Source: Pareuzebyella sediminis (GTDB taxonomy: Bacteria; Bacteroidota; Bacteroidia; Flavobacteriales; Flavobacteriaceae). From it: 64,000 nt of DNA. The stretch spans positions 1-64,000 of the forward strand of contig NZ_VTZS01000003.1 of NCBI RefSeq assembly GCF_008367235.1, given 5' to 3'. A model generated the notes under the pieces. It ran no database searches. It was not told the origin of the DNA and was given only the letters and a program-made list of their open reading frames with translations. Below are positions 41,888-51,473 of the stretch, piece by piece. Every line of letters begins with the position of its first letter. The stretch's first letter is position 1. Made by a program: the position numbers and the translations under genes.

Positions 41888-44287
41888 TTAATAATTCATT
41901 TTAATAGTGATTAAAAAATTTCTGCCCAAATCGTCTGCATAATAGCGCAGCCGGTTCAGGTAGTTGCGATACTTGGTATTCAATAGATTGGATACCGTAA
42001 CACCAAAGGTCAGCTTCGAATGGGCACCGAGACCCACATCGATGTTCGAATTAAGACCGAGAAGATGATAGGCATCCGGTGGGGTGCTTACATCCACAAT
42101 TTCGGTGGTTTGCGTCTCCGCAATAAACACCTCAAAATTGGTGTCGGGAAATTCGTTCTGACGGAATACATATTCACTTTGCACCGCCAGCCGCAGATTG
42201 TTCAGCTTCCGATTTTCATAGACCAATTCGTTCTTGGTACTTACCGGGGGCATATTGATCAGGGGCTCGTCTCGCGTTCGGTCGTACCCCTTGACCATGG
42301 AAAACTGATGGTTGAACCGAAAATCGCTCCCCAGGGCGACGGAAGCATCTATATCGACACCTATCAACTGGGCATCGGTCTGGCGGTATTCCCAAAGCTG
42401 AAAATTACCCCTGACCGTCTGTTGTACCTCCGTAGGTTCGATGACCATAAAACCGCCGATGGTATTGATATAGGGATTGATGGAAAAACCGAATCCCTTA
42501 TTTTCCCGTTGTAAGGTCAGGGCCAATCGATGGCCCACTTCAGGGTCGAAGCGCAAATCGCCCCACTCGATTCGGGAGGCGGAATGGTGCAACCCCTCAC
42601 TGAACAGTTCCGACGGGTTCGGGGCACGGGAAGTCAAGGCGTAATTAAAAAACACTTTGTAGGCTTGGGCGAAGGAATAGGTAGCACCTACCGTGGCCGA
42701 TGGATTATAAAAACTCAATCGTGGACGGGTCAGTACCTGATTGTTCAACCTTTCGACTACGATTTCGGGGAACAGCGTATCGTAACCGCGTGATTCCCAA
42801 AAGGAGGTACGGTAATATTTGAACGCCTCCAAACGATTGTAATCAAAACGGCCACCGGCTTCCAAAAGCCATTGGTCGTTCGGTCGGTAATCGACAATGC
42901 CATATACCCCAAGATCGTATTTATCGTAATCGGGAATCAACCGCCGTACACCTGTATCGGGGTCGGCAAAGTTGTTTTGGTACCGCCCCAGCAAACCGAC
43001 CTTAAAGTTGCCATCGTCGAAGAGGCCCCCATCGAGGTCGAGCATCAGCGTATGCGTTTCAAGATCCAAATCGAGGGAGGCCTTGTCCGCATCATCACCC
43101 CTTCGTATGTCGAATTCCAAACGGTTGTTCCGCTGGAAATCATATTGCAGGCTCAGCCTACCTAGACCCTCGAACCTTTTAAAGACCTTTAGCCGTGCCA
43201 AATGATGTGTTACATCTTGCTTCGGTGCTGCAATGGTATAGGTAAAATCCCTGATGATCAACGGGCGTTGGCCGTTGATGGCTCTGACCTGATCTTGCGC
43301 ACCCCCAAGATGGGAAGCCCTCAAGATTCCGATTTCATTTTTAAATATGGAATAGTAACCTTCCAGGCCGTAGTTGAAGCGGTTCAGGCCGATCCGCAAC
43401 GAGGCATTACGTTCGAAGGTACCCGTATTGCTCAGAATGTAGTCGGGAGCCTCAAAATCACCAAAGCGCTTCAGGGTACCCTGAACCGACGCATACCAAC
43501 CGCTTTGATAACTCTTTGTCAGTTGCGAGGTCACTGTTGCGCCCCTACCGTTCGATGCGGCGGTAGCCAAGGTTTTACCGTACAAGCTGTCCTTAACCGG
43601 CACCTTTGCCGCCTCGGCAACAACAGTACCGCCTACGGCATCACCGCCATATTGCAGTGCACCGGCACCCTTGATCAAAATGACGTTTCCGGCCGTATTG
43701 ATATCTACATTGGGCGCATGTTCCGCACCCCACTCTTGATCCTCCATTCGAACCCCATTGTTGATAATCACGACCCTACTACTGTGAAGGCCGTTGACCA
43801 GGGGTTTGACCACGGTATTCCCCGTATTCAGGGAAGAAACGCCACTAAGGCTGTTTAGCGCATCGCCAAGTGAACGGCTACTGAAGCGCTCCAGCTCATC
43901 TTCCGAGAGGGCACTTTCATACACCGTTTTGGTCTTGTTGCCATAGGCCTTGCCCTCAACAATCACTTGGTTCAACTCTTCTACATGGTGCTCCAACCGA
44001 AAGGTCTTGGTCGTATTCCCCGCAATGGTCACGGTATACCCCTTGGTCAGACAATAGGGGTGGGAAACCTGAATGGAAAACGTTCCTTCACATACGTTGG
44101 GCAAGGTGTATTTTCCTTCCAAATCGGTCTGTACGACCTGTTCCGTGCCCGCTACGATAAGGGTAGCCCCTGGCAATAAGGACCCATCGTGCATATCGAC
44201 CACGGTGCCCGAAAGGGTATAGTCACAGTCTTGTGAAAATAAAGGTATACTGCAGCATAGCAGTACTACTATAACATAAAAGCGCAT
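41888..44287 (-). CDS. TonB-dependent outer-membrane receptor
   Basis: A 799-residue receptor. Signal peptide 1-18; then a carboxypeptidase-regulatory-like domain at about 22-100 (LSGTVVDMHDGSLLPGATLIV); a plug domain from about 110 to 230 (LNSLSGVSSLNTGNTVVKPLVNGLHSSRV); and a 22-strand barrel to the end, which closes with an aromatic-ending strand. It would import a metal complex or siderophore-like ligand with energy from TonB/ExbB/ExbD. Neighbouring MbnP/MbnH and His/Cys-rich proteins make copper or a copper complex the best guess, without direct evidence. It is 38 bases downstream of the His/Cys-rich gene. Confidence 0.87.
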   Translation of the reverse strand: MRFYVIVVLLCCSIPLFSQDCDYTLSGTVVDMHDGSLLPGATLIVAGTEQVVQTDLEGKYTLPNVCEGTFSIQVSHPYCLTKGYTVTIAGNTTKTFRLEHHVEELNQVIVEGKAYGNKTKTVYESALSEDELERFSSRSLGDALNSLSGVSSLNTGNTVVKPLVNGLHSSRVVIINNGVRMEDQEWGAEHAPNVDINTAGNVILIKGAGALQYGGDAVGGTVVAEAAKVPVKDSLYGKTLATAASNGRGATVTSQLTKSYQSGWYASVQGTLKRFGDFEAPDYILSNTGTFERNASLRIGLNRFNYGLEGYYSIFKNEIGILRASHLGGAQDQVRAINGQRPLIIRDFTYTIAAPKQDVTHHLARLKVFKRFEGLGRLSLQYDFQRNNRLEFDIRRGDDADKASLDLDLETHTLMLDLDGGLFDDGNFKVGLLGRYQNNFADPDTGVRRLIPDYDKYDLGVYGIVDYRPNDQWLLEAGGRFDYNRLEAFKYYRTSFWESRGYDTLFPEIVVERLNNQVLTRPRLSFYNPSATVGATYSFAQAYKVFFNYALTSRAPNPSELFSEGLHHSASRIEWGDLRFDPEVGHRLALTLQRENKGFGFSINPYINTIGGFMVIEPTEVQQTVRGNFQLWEYRQTDAQLIGVDIDASVALGSDFRFNHQFSMVKGYDRTRDEPLINMPPVSTKNELVYENRKLNNLRLAVQSEYVFRQNEFPDTNFEVFIAETQTTEIVDVSTPPDAYHLLGLNSNIDVGLGAHSKLTFGVTVSNLLNTKYRNYLNRLRYYADDLGRNFLITIKMNY

Positions 44288-44324
44288 AGATATTCTTACT
44301 TAAAATAAAACCGAATCCGTTTTT

Positions 44325-44705
44325 TTAACTAAGAAAAAGTGGGGGCGCCCTCAACTGGGTGTTGGTGAACTTGAAAGAATGAAGTACAAGGGGAGAAAAT
44401 TCGATTACACTATCGCCCTGCGGTACAGGACGTGCAAAATCGGAATAGCTGTTAATTGTGTAATCGCAATACGTGAAATGAAAATGACAGATGTCACAAT
44501 CCTGAACGTCTCTATGGAAATGGGTGCTCTGCTCTTTACAGTCGACCTGCCCGTGACCTTTGAAGATATGGGAAAATTGGATAACGGAAGGCAACATCAA
44601 TGCCGCTATTAGCACAATTGATGAAATGGCCTTCCCTATTTGCTTTCCGGTGTTCACTAATTTTTTCCTTTCACTCGACAATCGAGGCATAAAGATATAA
44701 AACAA
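44325..44705 (-). CDS. His/Cys-rich small membrane-anchored protein
   Basis: A 126-residue protein (or 121 if ATG at 44690 is used) with one hydrophobic helix at about 26-46 and then a short periplasmic part. The part after the helix is full of potential metal ligands: HIFKGHG, CKEQSTHFHRD, CDICHFHFTYCDY. This is the kind of soft-metal binding tail seen in copper-linked genes. It is directly upstream of the TonB receptor on the same strand. Likely a copper-binding or sensing accessory; no family name can be given. Confidence 0.65.
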   Translation of the reverse strand: MFYIFMPRLSSERKKLVNTGKQIGKAISSIVLIAALMLPSVIQFSHIFKGHGQVDCKEQSTHFHRDVQDCDICHFHFTYCDYTINSYSDFARPVPQGDSVIEFSPLVLHSFKFTNTQLRAPPLFLS

Positions 44706-44871
44706 ATTTGAGCCAAACTTGAAATCGATTTAAAAGGTCAAATAGCGGACAATATGCCTTTAAATGAATCAATTTTTCAAAATATGGTATCTATAAATGA
44801 AGATTTTTCACTCAAGGCACCCCATACTTCACGGAACCAGTGAGAAATAAGTGTTTGATATATTTTAAGTA

Positions 44872-45876
44872 CTACAAAGAAAAATTAACGTAGAACGATA
44901 GACGTTCTTGGGCCTGCACATTATCACCGAACAAATCTTGGGCCACCGGTACTGCCAAATTGGCCCCGAGGATAACTCTGTTCAGGGTACATTCCGCGCC
45001 GATTGTCCCATTTAAAATTCGACCATCGGTATCGGCCAACCTTTCCCCAAACTGTTCAATTTCATTATAGATATCCCCTGATATCCCTAAAAAGGGCATT
45101 AATGAGAATTTGTTGAAAGGTATTCTGTAAAAACTGGTTCCTACATAGCTGAACTGATTGCCGAATCGGTAGTCATTTTTGTTCGCTCCCTTTAGATAAT
45201 ACGTTAACAGCGCATTGAAACCGATTTTATCCCCACCATAATTGTATCCCAAAGAAAAAATACCATCAAAACTTCCCGTTCCGACCTGAAAGCCAGGGTT
45301 TACGCGATCTGTAAGGCGCTCTTCGAACTCCCCCGTTGGCAGTTTGGCCCCTACACCGAACTGTATGGAATGTTTGGAGAGCGGTCTTGTGACCGGATAG
45401 GGTACCGCAACGGTATCCTCTTTTTTATAGAATTGCCATTTGTACCATCCCATCACGCTTGCGTCGCCAATTCCGTTCAACGCCTCCTCGATGGAGCGGT
45501 TTTCGAATTTCCTTTTAAGGTCTTGGTACGGTAAACTTGCCGTCGCATAGATATTCTGGAGTATCGGTATTTGTGCCCACAATTGATAGGTGTTCAAATA
45601 CTCATTACTACTGGGGGAATCGCTAAAAATCCCATCACGGGATTCAAAACTTTGGTGCACGTACCTGAGCCCGATAAAATTGCTGTTGGAAAGGGTGCCG
45701 AACCCAAAACTTCCACTATTGGTAGCACATCCGCAAAGGTCACAGAACGGTTTCATAATTCCTTCGTGGGATAAGTTACAAGAGCGGGTTTCTTTCCCCC
45801 AACCGATATGGAAGGCCATAAAAATCGAAATCAATGAAAGGATGTAGGGTCTAGAATTCTGCAAAGCGCGTATCAT
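44872..45876 (-). CDS. outer-membrane transporter-like beta-barrel protein
   Basis: A 334-residue protein. A signal-peptide region (about 8-28) is followed by a conspicuous Cys cluster (RSCNLS, CDLCGCATNSG) and then a repeated beta-strand pattern with aromatic ends. It resembles the Phenol_MetA_deg/transporter-type outer-membrane barrels. The Cys cluster is probably metal-binding and fits the MbnP/MbnH context. The gene overlaps the upstream peroxidase gene by 26 bases (45851-45876), so translation is coupled. It may provide the outer-membrane route for copper or its carrier. Confidence 0.72.
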   Translation of the reverse strand: MIRALQNSRPYILSLISIFMAFHIGWGKETRSCNLSHEGIMKPFCDLCGCATNSGSFGFGTLSNSNFIGLRYVHQSFESRDGIFSDSPSSNEYLNTYQLWAQIPILQNIYATASLPYQDLKRKFENRSIEEALNGIGDASVMGWYKWQFYKKEDTVAVPYPVTRPLSKHSIQFGVGAKLPTGEFEERLTDRVNPGFQVGTGSFDGIFSLGYNYGGDKIGFNALLTYYLKGANKNDYRFGNQFSYVGTSFYRIPFNKFSLMPFLGISGDIYNEIEQFGERLADTDGRILNGTIGAECTLNRVILGANLAVPVAQDLFGDNVQAQERLSFYVNFSL

Positions 45877-46900
45877 TTAAAAATTCATTATCGGTTAAAG
45901 TTTTCAGAAAGGCCACAAGCTGTCCCTTTTCTCCCTCGGTAAGGGAAATACCGAAACTACCATCGGTTCGTCGCAGGCTTTCGTCCACATTGCCATTGTC
46001 AACCATGCCACTATCATAAAAATCGAGCACCGCCTCCAAAGTGGCAAAACGACCATCGTGCATATACGGAAAGCTCTTTTCTACATTTCGTAGGCTAGGT
46101 ACTTTGAACTTGTATAGATCCGACGGGTTTTCGAGAACCCTAAACCTACCTTTGTCATCCAATTTCGGATTGACGGGTAGCCCCGTGTTGCGATAACTTT
46201 GGTCGGTAAACAGATCGGTGGCGTGACAGGAGGCACACTTGTCTTGAAATACCATCTGCCCTTGAAGTTCAATTTCCGACAACGTAACCCCCTCCTCATT
46301 TCTGACATATTTATCATATTTAGAGTTGGAAGAGACCATCATTAGCATAAATTGGGAAAGTGCTTTCAATACGTTCTCACCGCTAATTTCACCGTCGTAA
46401 AAGGCAAGGGCGAACTGCTGTCGATAGTACGGATCTTCTTTCAACTTTTCGGTAATGCCGGATAAGGTTTCGCCCATTTCCAACTCGCTGGTAATGGGTA
46501 TAATAGGTTGCAGATCGAGGTGAGAGGCGGCACCGTCCCACATGAACTCTGAAAAATAGGCCAGGTTCTGCAAGGGTTGTGAATTTCTAAAACCTATGCC
46601 ACCGTTCACCCCATGGCTCAGCGTATGGCCATGGTGGGTGAAAGCAAAAGCCTGTTCGTGACAAAAGGCACACGGAATGGAATTGTTCGACGAAAGCCTG
46701 CCATCATAGAACAGTTTCTTTCCCAGTTCAAAACCCTGTTGTGTAACAGGATTGTTGCCAAGTTCATATTGTATTTCCGGGAAATTCTCCGGAAGCTCCA
46801 CCTGAAGCGCTATAGGCATATACTCATCTTCAAGGCCGTCATGCCCACAGCTCCAAAAAGAGGTCAAGCACACAAAAATTAAAACGATTTTTTTCTCCAT
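45851..46900 (-). CDS. di-haem cytochrome c peroxidase, MbnH-like
   Basis: A 349-residue lipoprotein (lipobox FWSC, Cys18). Two haem-binding motifs are seen: CAFCH at 77-81 and CASCH at 222-226, in a cytochrome c peroxidase/MauG fold. In copper operons this enzyme (MbnH) is known to oxidise a Trp of MbnP, creating a copper site. The mbnP-like gene directly precedes it (56 bases with a strong hairpin), which supports MbnH rather than ordinary peroxidase. The FTHHGHTLSHGVNG stretch after the first haem is typical of this group. Confidence 0.87.
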   Translation of the reverse strand: MEKKIVLIFVCLTSFWSCGHDGLEDEYMPIALQVELPENFPEIQYELGNNPVTQQGFELGKKLFYDGRLSSNNSIPCAFCHEQAFAFTHHGHTLSHGVNGGIGFRNSQPLQNLAYFSEFMWDGAASHLDLQPIIPITSELEMGETLSGITEKLKEDPYYRQQFALAFYDGEISGENVLKALSQFMLMMVSSNSKYDKYVRNEEGVTLSEIELQGQMVFQDKCASCHATDLFTDQSYRNTGLPVNPKLDDKGRFRVLENPSDLYKFKVPSLRNVEKSFPYMHDGRFATLEAVLDFYDSGMVDNGNVDESLRRTDGSFGISLTEGEKGQLVAFLKTLTDNEFLNDTRFAEF

Positions 46901-46915
46901 AACATTCCAATTAAA

Positions 46916-46945
46916 TTATGCCGTAGGCCGTGGCCTACGGCATAA
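46916..46945. promoter_or_regulatory. perfect 14-bp inverted repeat between mbnP and mbnH
   Basis: TTATGCCGTAGGCC (46916-46929) and GGCCTACGGCATAA (46932-46945) are perfect arms around a GT loop. There is no T run after it in the minus-strand direction, so it is less a terminator than an RNA processing or stabilising element between the two genes, setting their expression ratio. Confidence 0.75.
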
Positions 46946-46956
46946 CATCTCCATTT

Positions 46957-47754
46957 CTAATTGTTATGAACGTGGTGTACCGTGAACATACCCATCATAT
47001 TATCGGCAATAACAGGCGTAGTGGCCTCATCGGTATGTACTTGACTAAAACCTTCCGAAAATTTGACCGAGGTCTGCCCGTCAAAGACTTTGGCGATATC
47101 GGCTTTTATGTGTATTTGCGGATTGGCCGTTTCACGGACCAATACCGAATTGGGCAAGTCTAGGCCTACCTCCCTGTAATTGTCAAGACTGGTCCCTACA
47201 CTGCCCATATGAACGTTCAGGGCTTCGTCGGTCAAAGTGGCGTCGGAATACACCCCGTCTAGCCGTACAAAACGAAAACCTGTCGCCCAAGACCACAGCA
47301 TCTCCTCGTCTTGGGCCTGTTGTAGAAAATCGCCTTGGCCTTCAGCACCCTTACTATAACGCTCCTGGTCGATGCCAATGCCAAACGATATTTTGGTGTA
47401 ATCGGCCGCTGGCACGTCGTCTAGGGTCAACCAAATTTCCCCGGCATTGTTGCCATCGGCCTCATCTATGATAAAAACGTTTTTAGCTTCAGGGTATATA
47501 AAAGTCGTGCCATCGGTAGCCGTAAGTTCGATATTGCTGACGATGTACTTCAGGGTTTCCAGTTCATAGGACTCCCCGCCCGATTTGGTATAGGTCGTTC
47601 CGAATATAAAATCTTGGTCGCCTACCCCATTATCGAATTTTACGACCAAAGTACCGGTTTGTCCCTCTAGGGATCCGGTGGGCTCATCATCGTTTGAGCA
47701 AGAGATGAGTGCCGAACATAGCAACATAGCTATGAAAAAATATGAAAATTTCAT
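46957..47754 (-). CDS. MbnP family copper-binding lipoprotein
   Basis: A 265-residue lipoprotein (lipobox ISC, about Cys19). The MbnP pattern is clear: TLVVKFDNGVGDQDF near the start, LKYIVSNIEL, a Trp-rich WSWATGFRFVRLDG segment near 150-165, and a C-terminal FTVHHVH tail with several His. In the described MbnP/MbnH pairs a Trp of MbnP becomes kynurenine, giving a tight copper site. Which Trp is used here cannot be fixed by eye. It is upstream of the MbnH-like gene on the same strand. Confidence 0.87.
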   Translation of the reverse strand: MKFSYFFIAMLLCSALISCSNDDEPTGSLEGQTGTLVVKFDNGVGDQDFIFGTTYTKSGGESYELETLKYIVSNIELTATDGTTFIYPEAKNVFIIDEADGNNAGEIWLTLDDVPAADYTKISFGIGIDQERYSKGAEGQGDFLQQAQDEEMLWSWATGFRFVRLDGVYSDATLTDEALNVHMGSVGTSLDNYREVGLDLPNSVLVRETANPQIHIKADIAKVFDGQTSVKFSEGFSQVHTDEATTPVIADNMMGMFTVHHVHNN

Positions 47755-47867
47755 TTGTTTATTTTCTTGAGCACGAATGTACGGGCATAGCGAACGCCTT
47801 ACCTTCGTGTCGTAGTTATAGAATTATTTTTGGTTGATCGACGGAATATGTCGATGTCGCGAAGCAA

Positions 47868-48248
47868 TCAAGAAAACTTGGGTGGTCTGTCACTTTCCTT
47901 ATCGATAAGTAGTCGATAGTGATCGGAATAGTTGAAATTCTCGGAAGAGAACGCCTTATATATTCGGTGGTCAAATAGCACCTCTTGGATGTCAACAAAA
48001 AAGACCGGGGTAAAACTTTGTTCGATTATGAGCCCTTGCTCACCGGTTTCTTTTTTCTGAGACTGCTTGTTCAATTGCTGGGCAAGGTAGCATTTTCCGT
48101 CGCACTGCAATTTGGGCTTCTCTTTATTGATACAGAGTACTTCCCTGATATAATCGTTGTTCACGCAGTAGTCAACCCATACGGAAAGTACCATAGCCGG
48201 TTGCGCATGGAAACTAATCAAAAGAAGTATGGCGATGAAACGGTTCAA
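47868..48248 (-). CDS. Cys-rich exported protein at the head of the copper cluster
   Basis: A 126-residue protein with a signal peptide (1-20). It has several Cys residues: DYC, VLC, and the paired CDGKCYLAQQL. Small proteins with a CDGKC motif are common in flavobacterial metal-linked loci. It is the first gene of the minus-strand copper series, 113 bases before mbnP. I infer a copper-binding or delivery role; no experimental family function is known to me. Confidence 0.68.
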   Translation of the reverse strand: MNRFIAILLLISFHAQPAMVLSVWVDYCVNNDYIREVLCINKEKPKLQCDGKCYLAQQLNKQSQKKETGEQGLIIEQSFTPVFFVDIQEVLFDHRIYKAFSSENFNYSDHYRLLIDKESDRPPKFS

Positions 48249-48466
48249 CTTTTGTTTTTTGTAAAGTTATAGAGTTGTCCTTATACTACCTACAAATCGT
48301 ATGATTATTGGTAAATTTTAACTTATCGCGTATTTATAACGTTTCTTTCTGTTTTCAAAACGGCCAGTTGAAGGATCATAAAAACCGAACAATGGGAGTA
48401 CCGAAAAAGGTTGGTTTTATGGAACTACCTTTGAGCTCTTTGTAAAATATTATTATTGGTAATTGT

Positions 48467-49444
48467 TTATTTTTCTTCGATTTTTATTTCCCCGTTTTGC
48501 CATCCTTTTGGTACATACAAATTCAGTCCTGTAGACTTTTCAATATCAATTAGATTGTTTCGAAGTTCAATACTTCTTAAACCGATTTCTGATCGATTTC
48601 TATTCACTTTGTTGAGTTCAGAATTGTCGGGAATGCTTCCGAGAAACCCATAAGATGTTAATTCATGATTGTTCAAGGCAGCAATTCTCCAGTCTTCTAT
48701 TTGAGCTAGTTCATATGGTGATATTTCGCCTTTTTTTAGTGAGTTCAATAACTTTGGCCTCAATTGAGCATATAGAGTATCTTTGGAATTGTAATCCACC
48801 GAAATTGAATTATGATGGCTTAAAATCACTGAACTCCATAAGTTATTCCCAATAAGTCGTTCACCCGGATAACCATATTCATTTAAGATTTGCTCCAGTT
48901 TCTCTAACTGATGTTCGCTATGGGGAGCAAATTTTCTTTCAGAATATCTCCTTTTAGCCTTTTGTCCAATTCTAAGTAATGCCGCTAGCGCCTTTTTCTG
49001 ATCCTTCTTAAACATATCATGGACTTGTTCTTTAATCTGAACGTTTAGTCTTGATAGGTAGATATTGTGAAGAGAATCATATGTTGACATTATTCTAGCC
49101 CATTCCGGTTGTTCCCTTAAAGATCGCAAGTTGTCATTTTTTTTAATGCTTTCCAGTGTCCAACCAGCCTTAATCCCGAGCTTGGTGAACTTTAATCCTG
49201 ATTTATAATCTTTTTCGAATGCACTAAGTTCAGCAGCAACCTTGATATCCCTTAGGAACAAGAAATCATATTGTTTAAAGAGGGAGTCGAAAATATTAAT
49301 TGCGGAAGTGTATTTTTCTTCGACAATTAACTGTTCGCATTCAATTACTTTCGAATGGTAGTTCAGGTAGTTTTCTTGGGCCTTGCTTTTGGAGAAAGCC
49401 AATAAGAAGCCAATAGGAATAAGGGTAAGGTGAAATTTTTTCAT
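48467..49444 (-). CDS. secreted hypothetical protein with helical repeats
   Basis: A 325-residue protein with a signal peptide (1-22, ending SKAQ). Residues about 27-115 look like two TPR-type helix pairs (EEKYTSAINIFDSLFKQYDF, LSAFEKDYKSGLKFTKLG). The C-terminal 150 residues contain IGNNLWSSVILSHHNS and LEDWRIAALNN-like elements seen in other flavobacterial unknown proteins. No catalytic motif is recognised. It is isolated and followed by a region with possible mobile-element remains. Confidence 0.6.
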   Translation of the reverse strand: MKKFHLTLIPIGFLLAFSKSKAQENYLNYHSKVIECEQLIVEEKYTSAINIFDSLFKQYDFLFLRDIKVAAELSAFEKDYKSGLKFTKLGIKAGWTLESIKKNDNLRSLREQPEWARIMSTYDSLHNIYLSRLNVQIKEQVHDMFKKDQKKALAALLRIGQKAKRRYSERKFAPHSEHQLEKLEQILNEYGYPGERLIGNNLWSSVILSHHNSISVDYNSKDTLYAQLRPKLLNSLKKGEISPYELAQIEDWRIAALNNHELTSYGFLGSIPDNSELNKVNRNRSEIGLRSIELRNNLIDIEKSTGLNLYVPKGWQNGEIKIEEK

Positions 49445-50104
49445 AAAACAGAATAATGCTTTTTTGGTTTAAATAGTTGCCAACAATCCTATATAAGTAC
49501 CGGTACGTATATTCCTTTTTTTAGTATTGAGTTACCTCTTTTCCAATCTTTACGGTTTTTTAAAGCAAAATAAGAGGGTATTATGCACATTCTCATAAGA
49601 TGGATACCAAAGGCTTGCATCTATCTCTCTATGGAGAAGCTTCTCCGCCGAACCCGTATGCGGTCTGCAGGTTCGGGCCGAATCGATAAAGCTAATAGCG
49701 GCAAATCCAGCATTGGACTTTTTGCAATGACTTGCTTTTCCTAGACAGTTGATGGAAATCGTTACTACGAGGAAAAGATGAAGTTAATTGGGTTCCATCC
49801 AGTAGAATTTGGTTAAGGCCATCCATATAAAAAGACGCAAAATTTAGCTGAATGGTTGCCTGAAAAACAGGTTTTTTTATTCCGAAAATCGGCCAATTGT
49901 TGGGATTGATGAAGAATATGCGCCAAGACCCGAGAAACCTTGGTTTTAAAGGAATAACCAAGCGTTGTTACTGACATCCTCGCAAGGTATCGCGATTTGG
50001 TTGGCATAAACCATTTCAATTCAAGAAATAGACTACTAGCTACTTATGAATTCCTATAAAAATAAAAAGATAAATCCTCATGGTGCTTCTTGTAGGTAGT
50101 TATA
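49445..50104. other. non-coding region with tandem hairpins and possible transposase remains
   Basis: Two hairpins sit side by side: the perfect palindrome GGAGAAGCTTCTCC (49633-49646), and CCGAACC (49648-49654) with GGTTCGG (49670-49676). On the minus strand two overlapping broken frames (about 50019-49813 and 49961-49692) have a basic composition and an LLDGTQL segment that could be a decayed DDE transposase, but I cannot name the family. Confidence 0.35.
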
Positions 50105-51466
50105 TCAATCTCGTATGGCACTAAGTTCAGCTTCTAACAAAGTTTTAGCATCCTGCTCCGTTGAAGACAGAGTACCATTTAACAGGTTATTTTCCTCATA
50201 GGAATCACCCATAAGATTATACAGTTGCTCATCGCCACTTGAATCAATAATAAACTTATACACACCATTGCTGGCCGTCCATTCGTCGGTTAAGCCATTG
50301 TTCATTTCTGAATATTGAAATTCCCTAGTTGGCGTATCAATAGTCAATAAGCCTTTGAAGCTTTTACTATCGTGAATCTCGCGCGTAGGGATTCCTGTAA
50401 TTTCGGCTATGGTCGCGAATAAATCTGTACTAGTGATAAGATTATGATCTGTTCCAATACGAGAAACAGAGCTTCCCGAAACGAACATGGGTACGTTTAC
50501 ACCGCCTTGATATAAGGTGTTCTTTACTTTATTACTTGAATAGGGACTCTGGGCTACTTGATTTGGTGTACCATTGTCTCCAATAAAGATGATGACCAAG
50601 TTTTCTTTTTCTTCCAAAGGAATAGCATCCAAAAACCTACCAATTTGAAAATCCATAGCTTCGATAGCGGCCATATAGTAGGGCAATGGGTCTAAATTAT
50701 CTGAATATTCAGGTAAATTACCTTGACTGTGCATGTTACTCGGGGGAATGTGAAACGGTGCGTGCGGCGCATTGTAGGCCAACCATAAAAACCAAGGTTT
50801 TGATTGCTCATTGACCCAGTTAATGGCTAAATCGGTAAAAACCTCGGTGGTGTATTCGGTTTGCAAACTACTCGTACCATCTTCGGTAAGTTGCCATCGG
50901 TAGTAATCATCAACGGCACCACGGATTAATCCGGCATAATAATCAATGCCGAAATCCTCCGGATTTACATTGGAATCGTTCCCTGCCAAATGCCATTTTC
51001 CAACGACCGCAGAGGAATAAGCATCATTAGTATTCTCGCTGATATATTGTTGTAAAGAAATTTCCGATTGTGCCAAAATATCACCTGCACCTTTCACATT
51101 TGTTCGGTAGCCATATTTTCCCGTAAGTATAGAGGCTCTTGTCGGGGTACAGGTCGGGTTGGTCCAGAAATTTTGAAATGATATTCCATCGGTTCTGATG
51201 GCATCGATATTTGGGGTATTTGGCTTTATGCTACCTTCAGTAAACCCGTTAATGGCATCTTTTCCCAAGTCATCAGCTATAATGAACAAAATATTAGGAG
51301 ACGATGAAGTTGAATTTGGTGTATCGATAGTTTCTTCGTTGGTGTTAGCCGTGTCGGCAATCTCATCGGTATCCTTTATGACATCAAACGCTTCATTTGA
51401 ACAGGAAAAAATAACTAGGCCCAAAAGAATACTGAATAAAACTATAGTTGATTTCTTATTTGTCAT
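50105..51466 (-). CDS. sulfatase, arylsulfatase type, lipoprotein
   Basis: A 453-residue lipoprotein (lipobox FSC, Cys22) that hydrolyses sulfate esters. The formylglycine signature CTPTR (Cys106 to Arg110, pattern CxPxR) lies in TNPTCTPTRASILTGKYG, and the metal-binding Asp pair is in FIIADDLGKD (65-66). Further conserved parts: GKWHLAG, APHAPFH and the IFIGDNGTP loop with Asp-Asn. In marine flavobacteria such enzymes act on sulfated algal polysaccharides, but it is not within a recognised polysaccharide locus. The YHYH protein gene precedes it by 7 bases, so they are probably one operon. Confidence 0.9.
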   Translation of the reverse strand: MTNKKSTIVLFSILLGLVIFSCSNEAFDVIKDTDEIADTANTNEETIDTPNSTSSSPNILFIIADDLGKDAINGFTEGSIKPNTPNIDAIRTDGISFQNFWTNPTCTPTRASILTGKYGYRTNVKGAGDILAQSEISLQQYISENTNDAYSSAVVGKWHLAGNDSNVNPEDFGIDYYAGLIRGAVDDYYRWQLTEDGTSSLQTEYTTEVFTDLAINWVNEQSKPWFLWLAYNAPHAPFHIPPSNMHSQGNLPEYSDNLDPLPYYMAAIEAMDFQIGRFLDAIPLEEKENLVIIFIGDNGTPNQVAQSPYSSNKVKNTLYQGGVNVPMFVSGSSVSRIGTDHNLITSTDLFATIAEITGIPTREIHDSKSFKGLLTIDTPTREFQYSEMNNGLTDEWTASNGVYKFIIDSSGDEQLYNLMGDSYEENNLLNGTLSSTEQDAKTLLEAELSAIRD

Positions 51467-51473
51467 ATCAATT

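Noticed and set aside
42020-43858. Several plus-strand frames inside the TonB receptor gene
   Set aside because: They are opposite-strand readings of a GC-richer coding region and show no start signals or domain features.
49692-50019. Insertion sequence transposase
   Set aside because: The frames are short, overlapping and broken, and no DDE set or terminal inverted repeats were found; it is kept only as a possible remnant.
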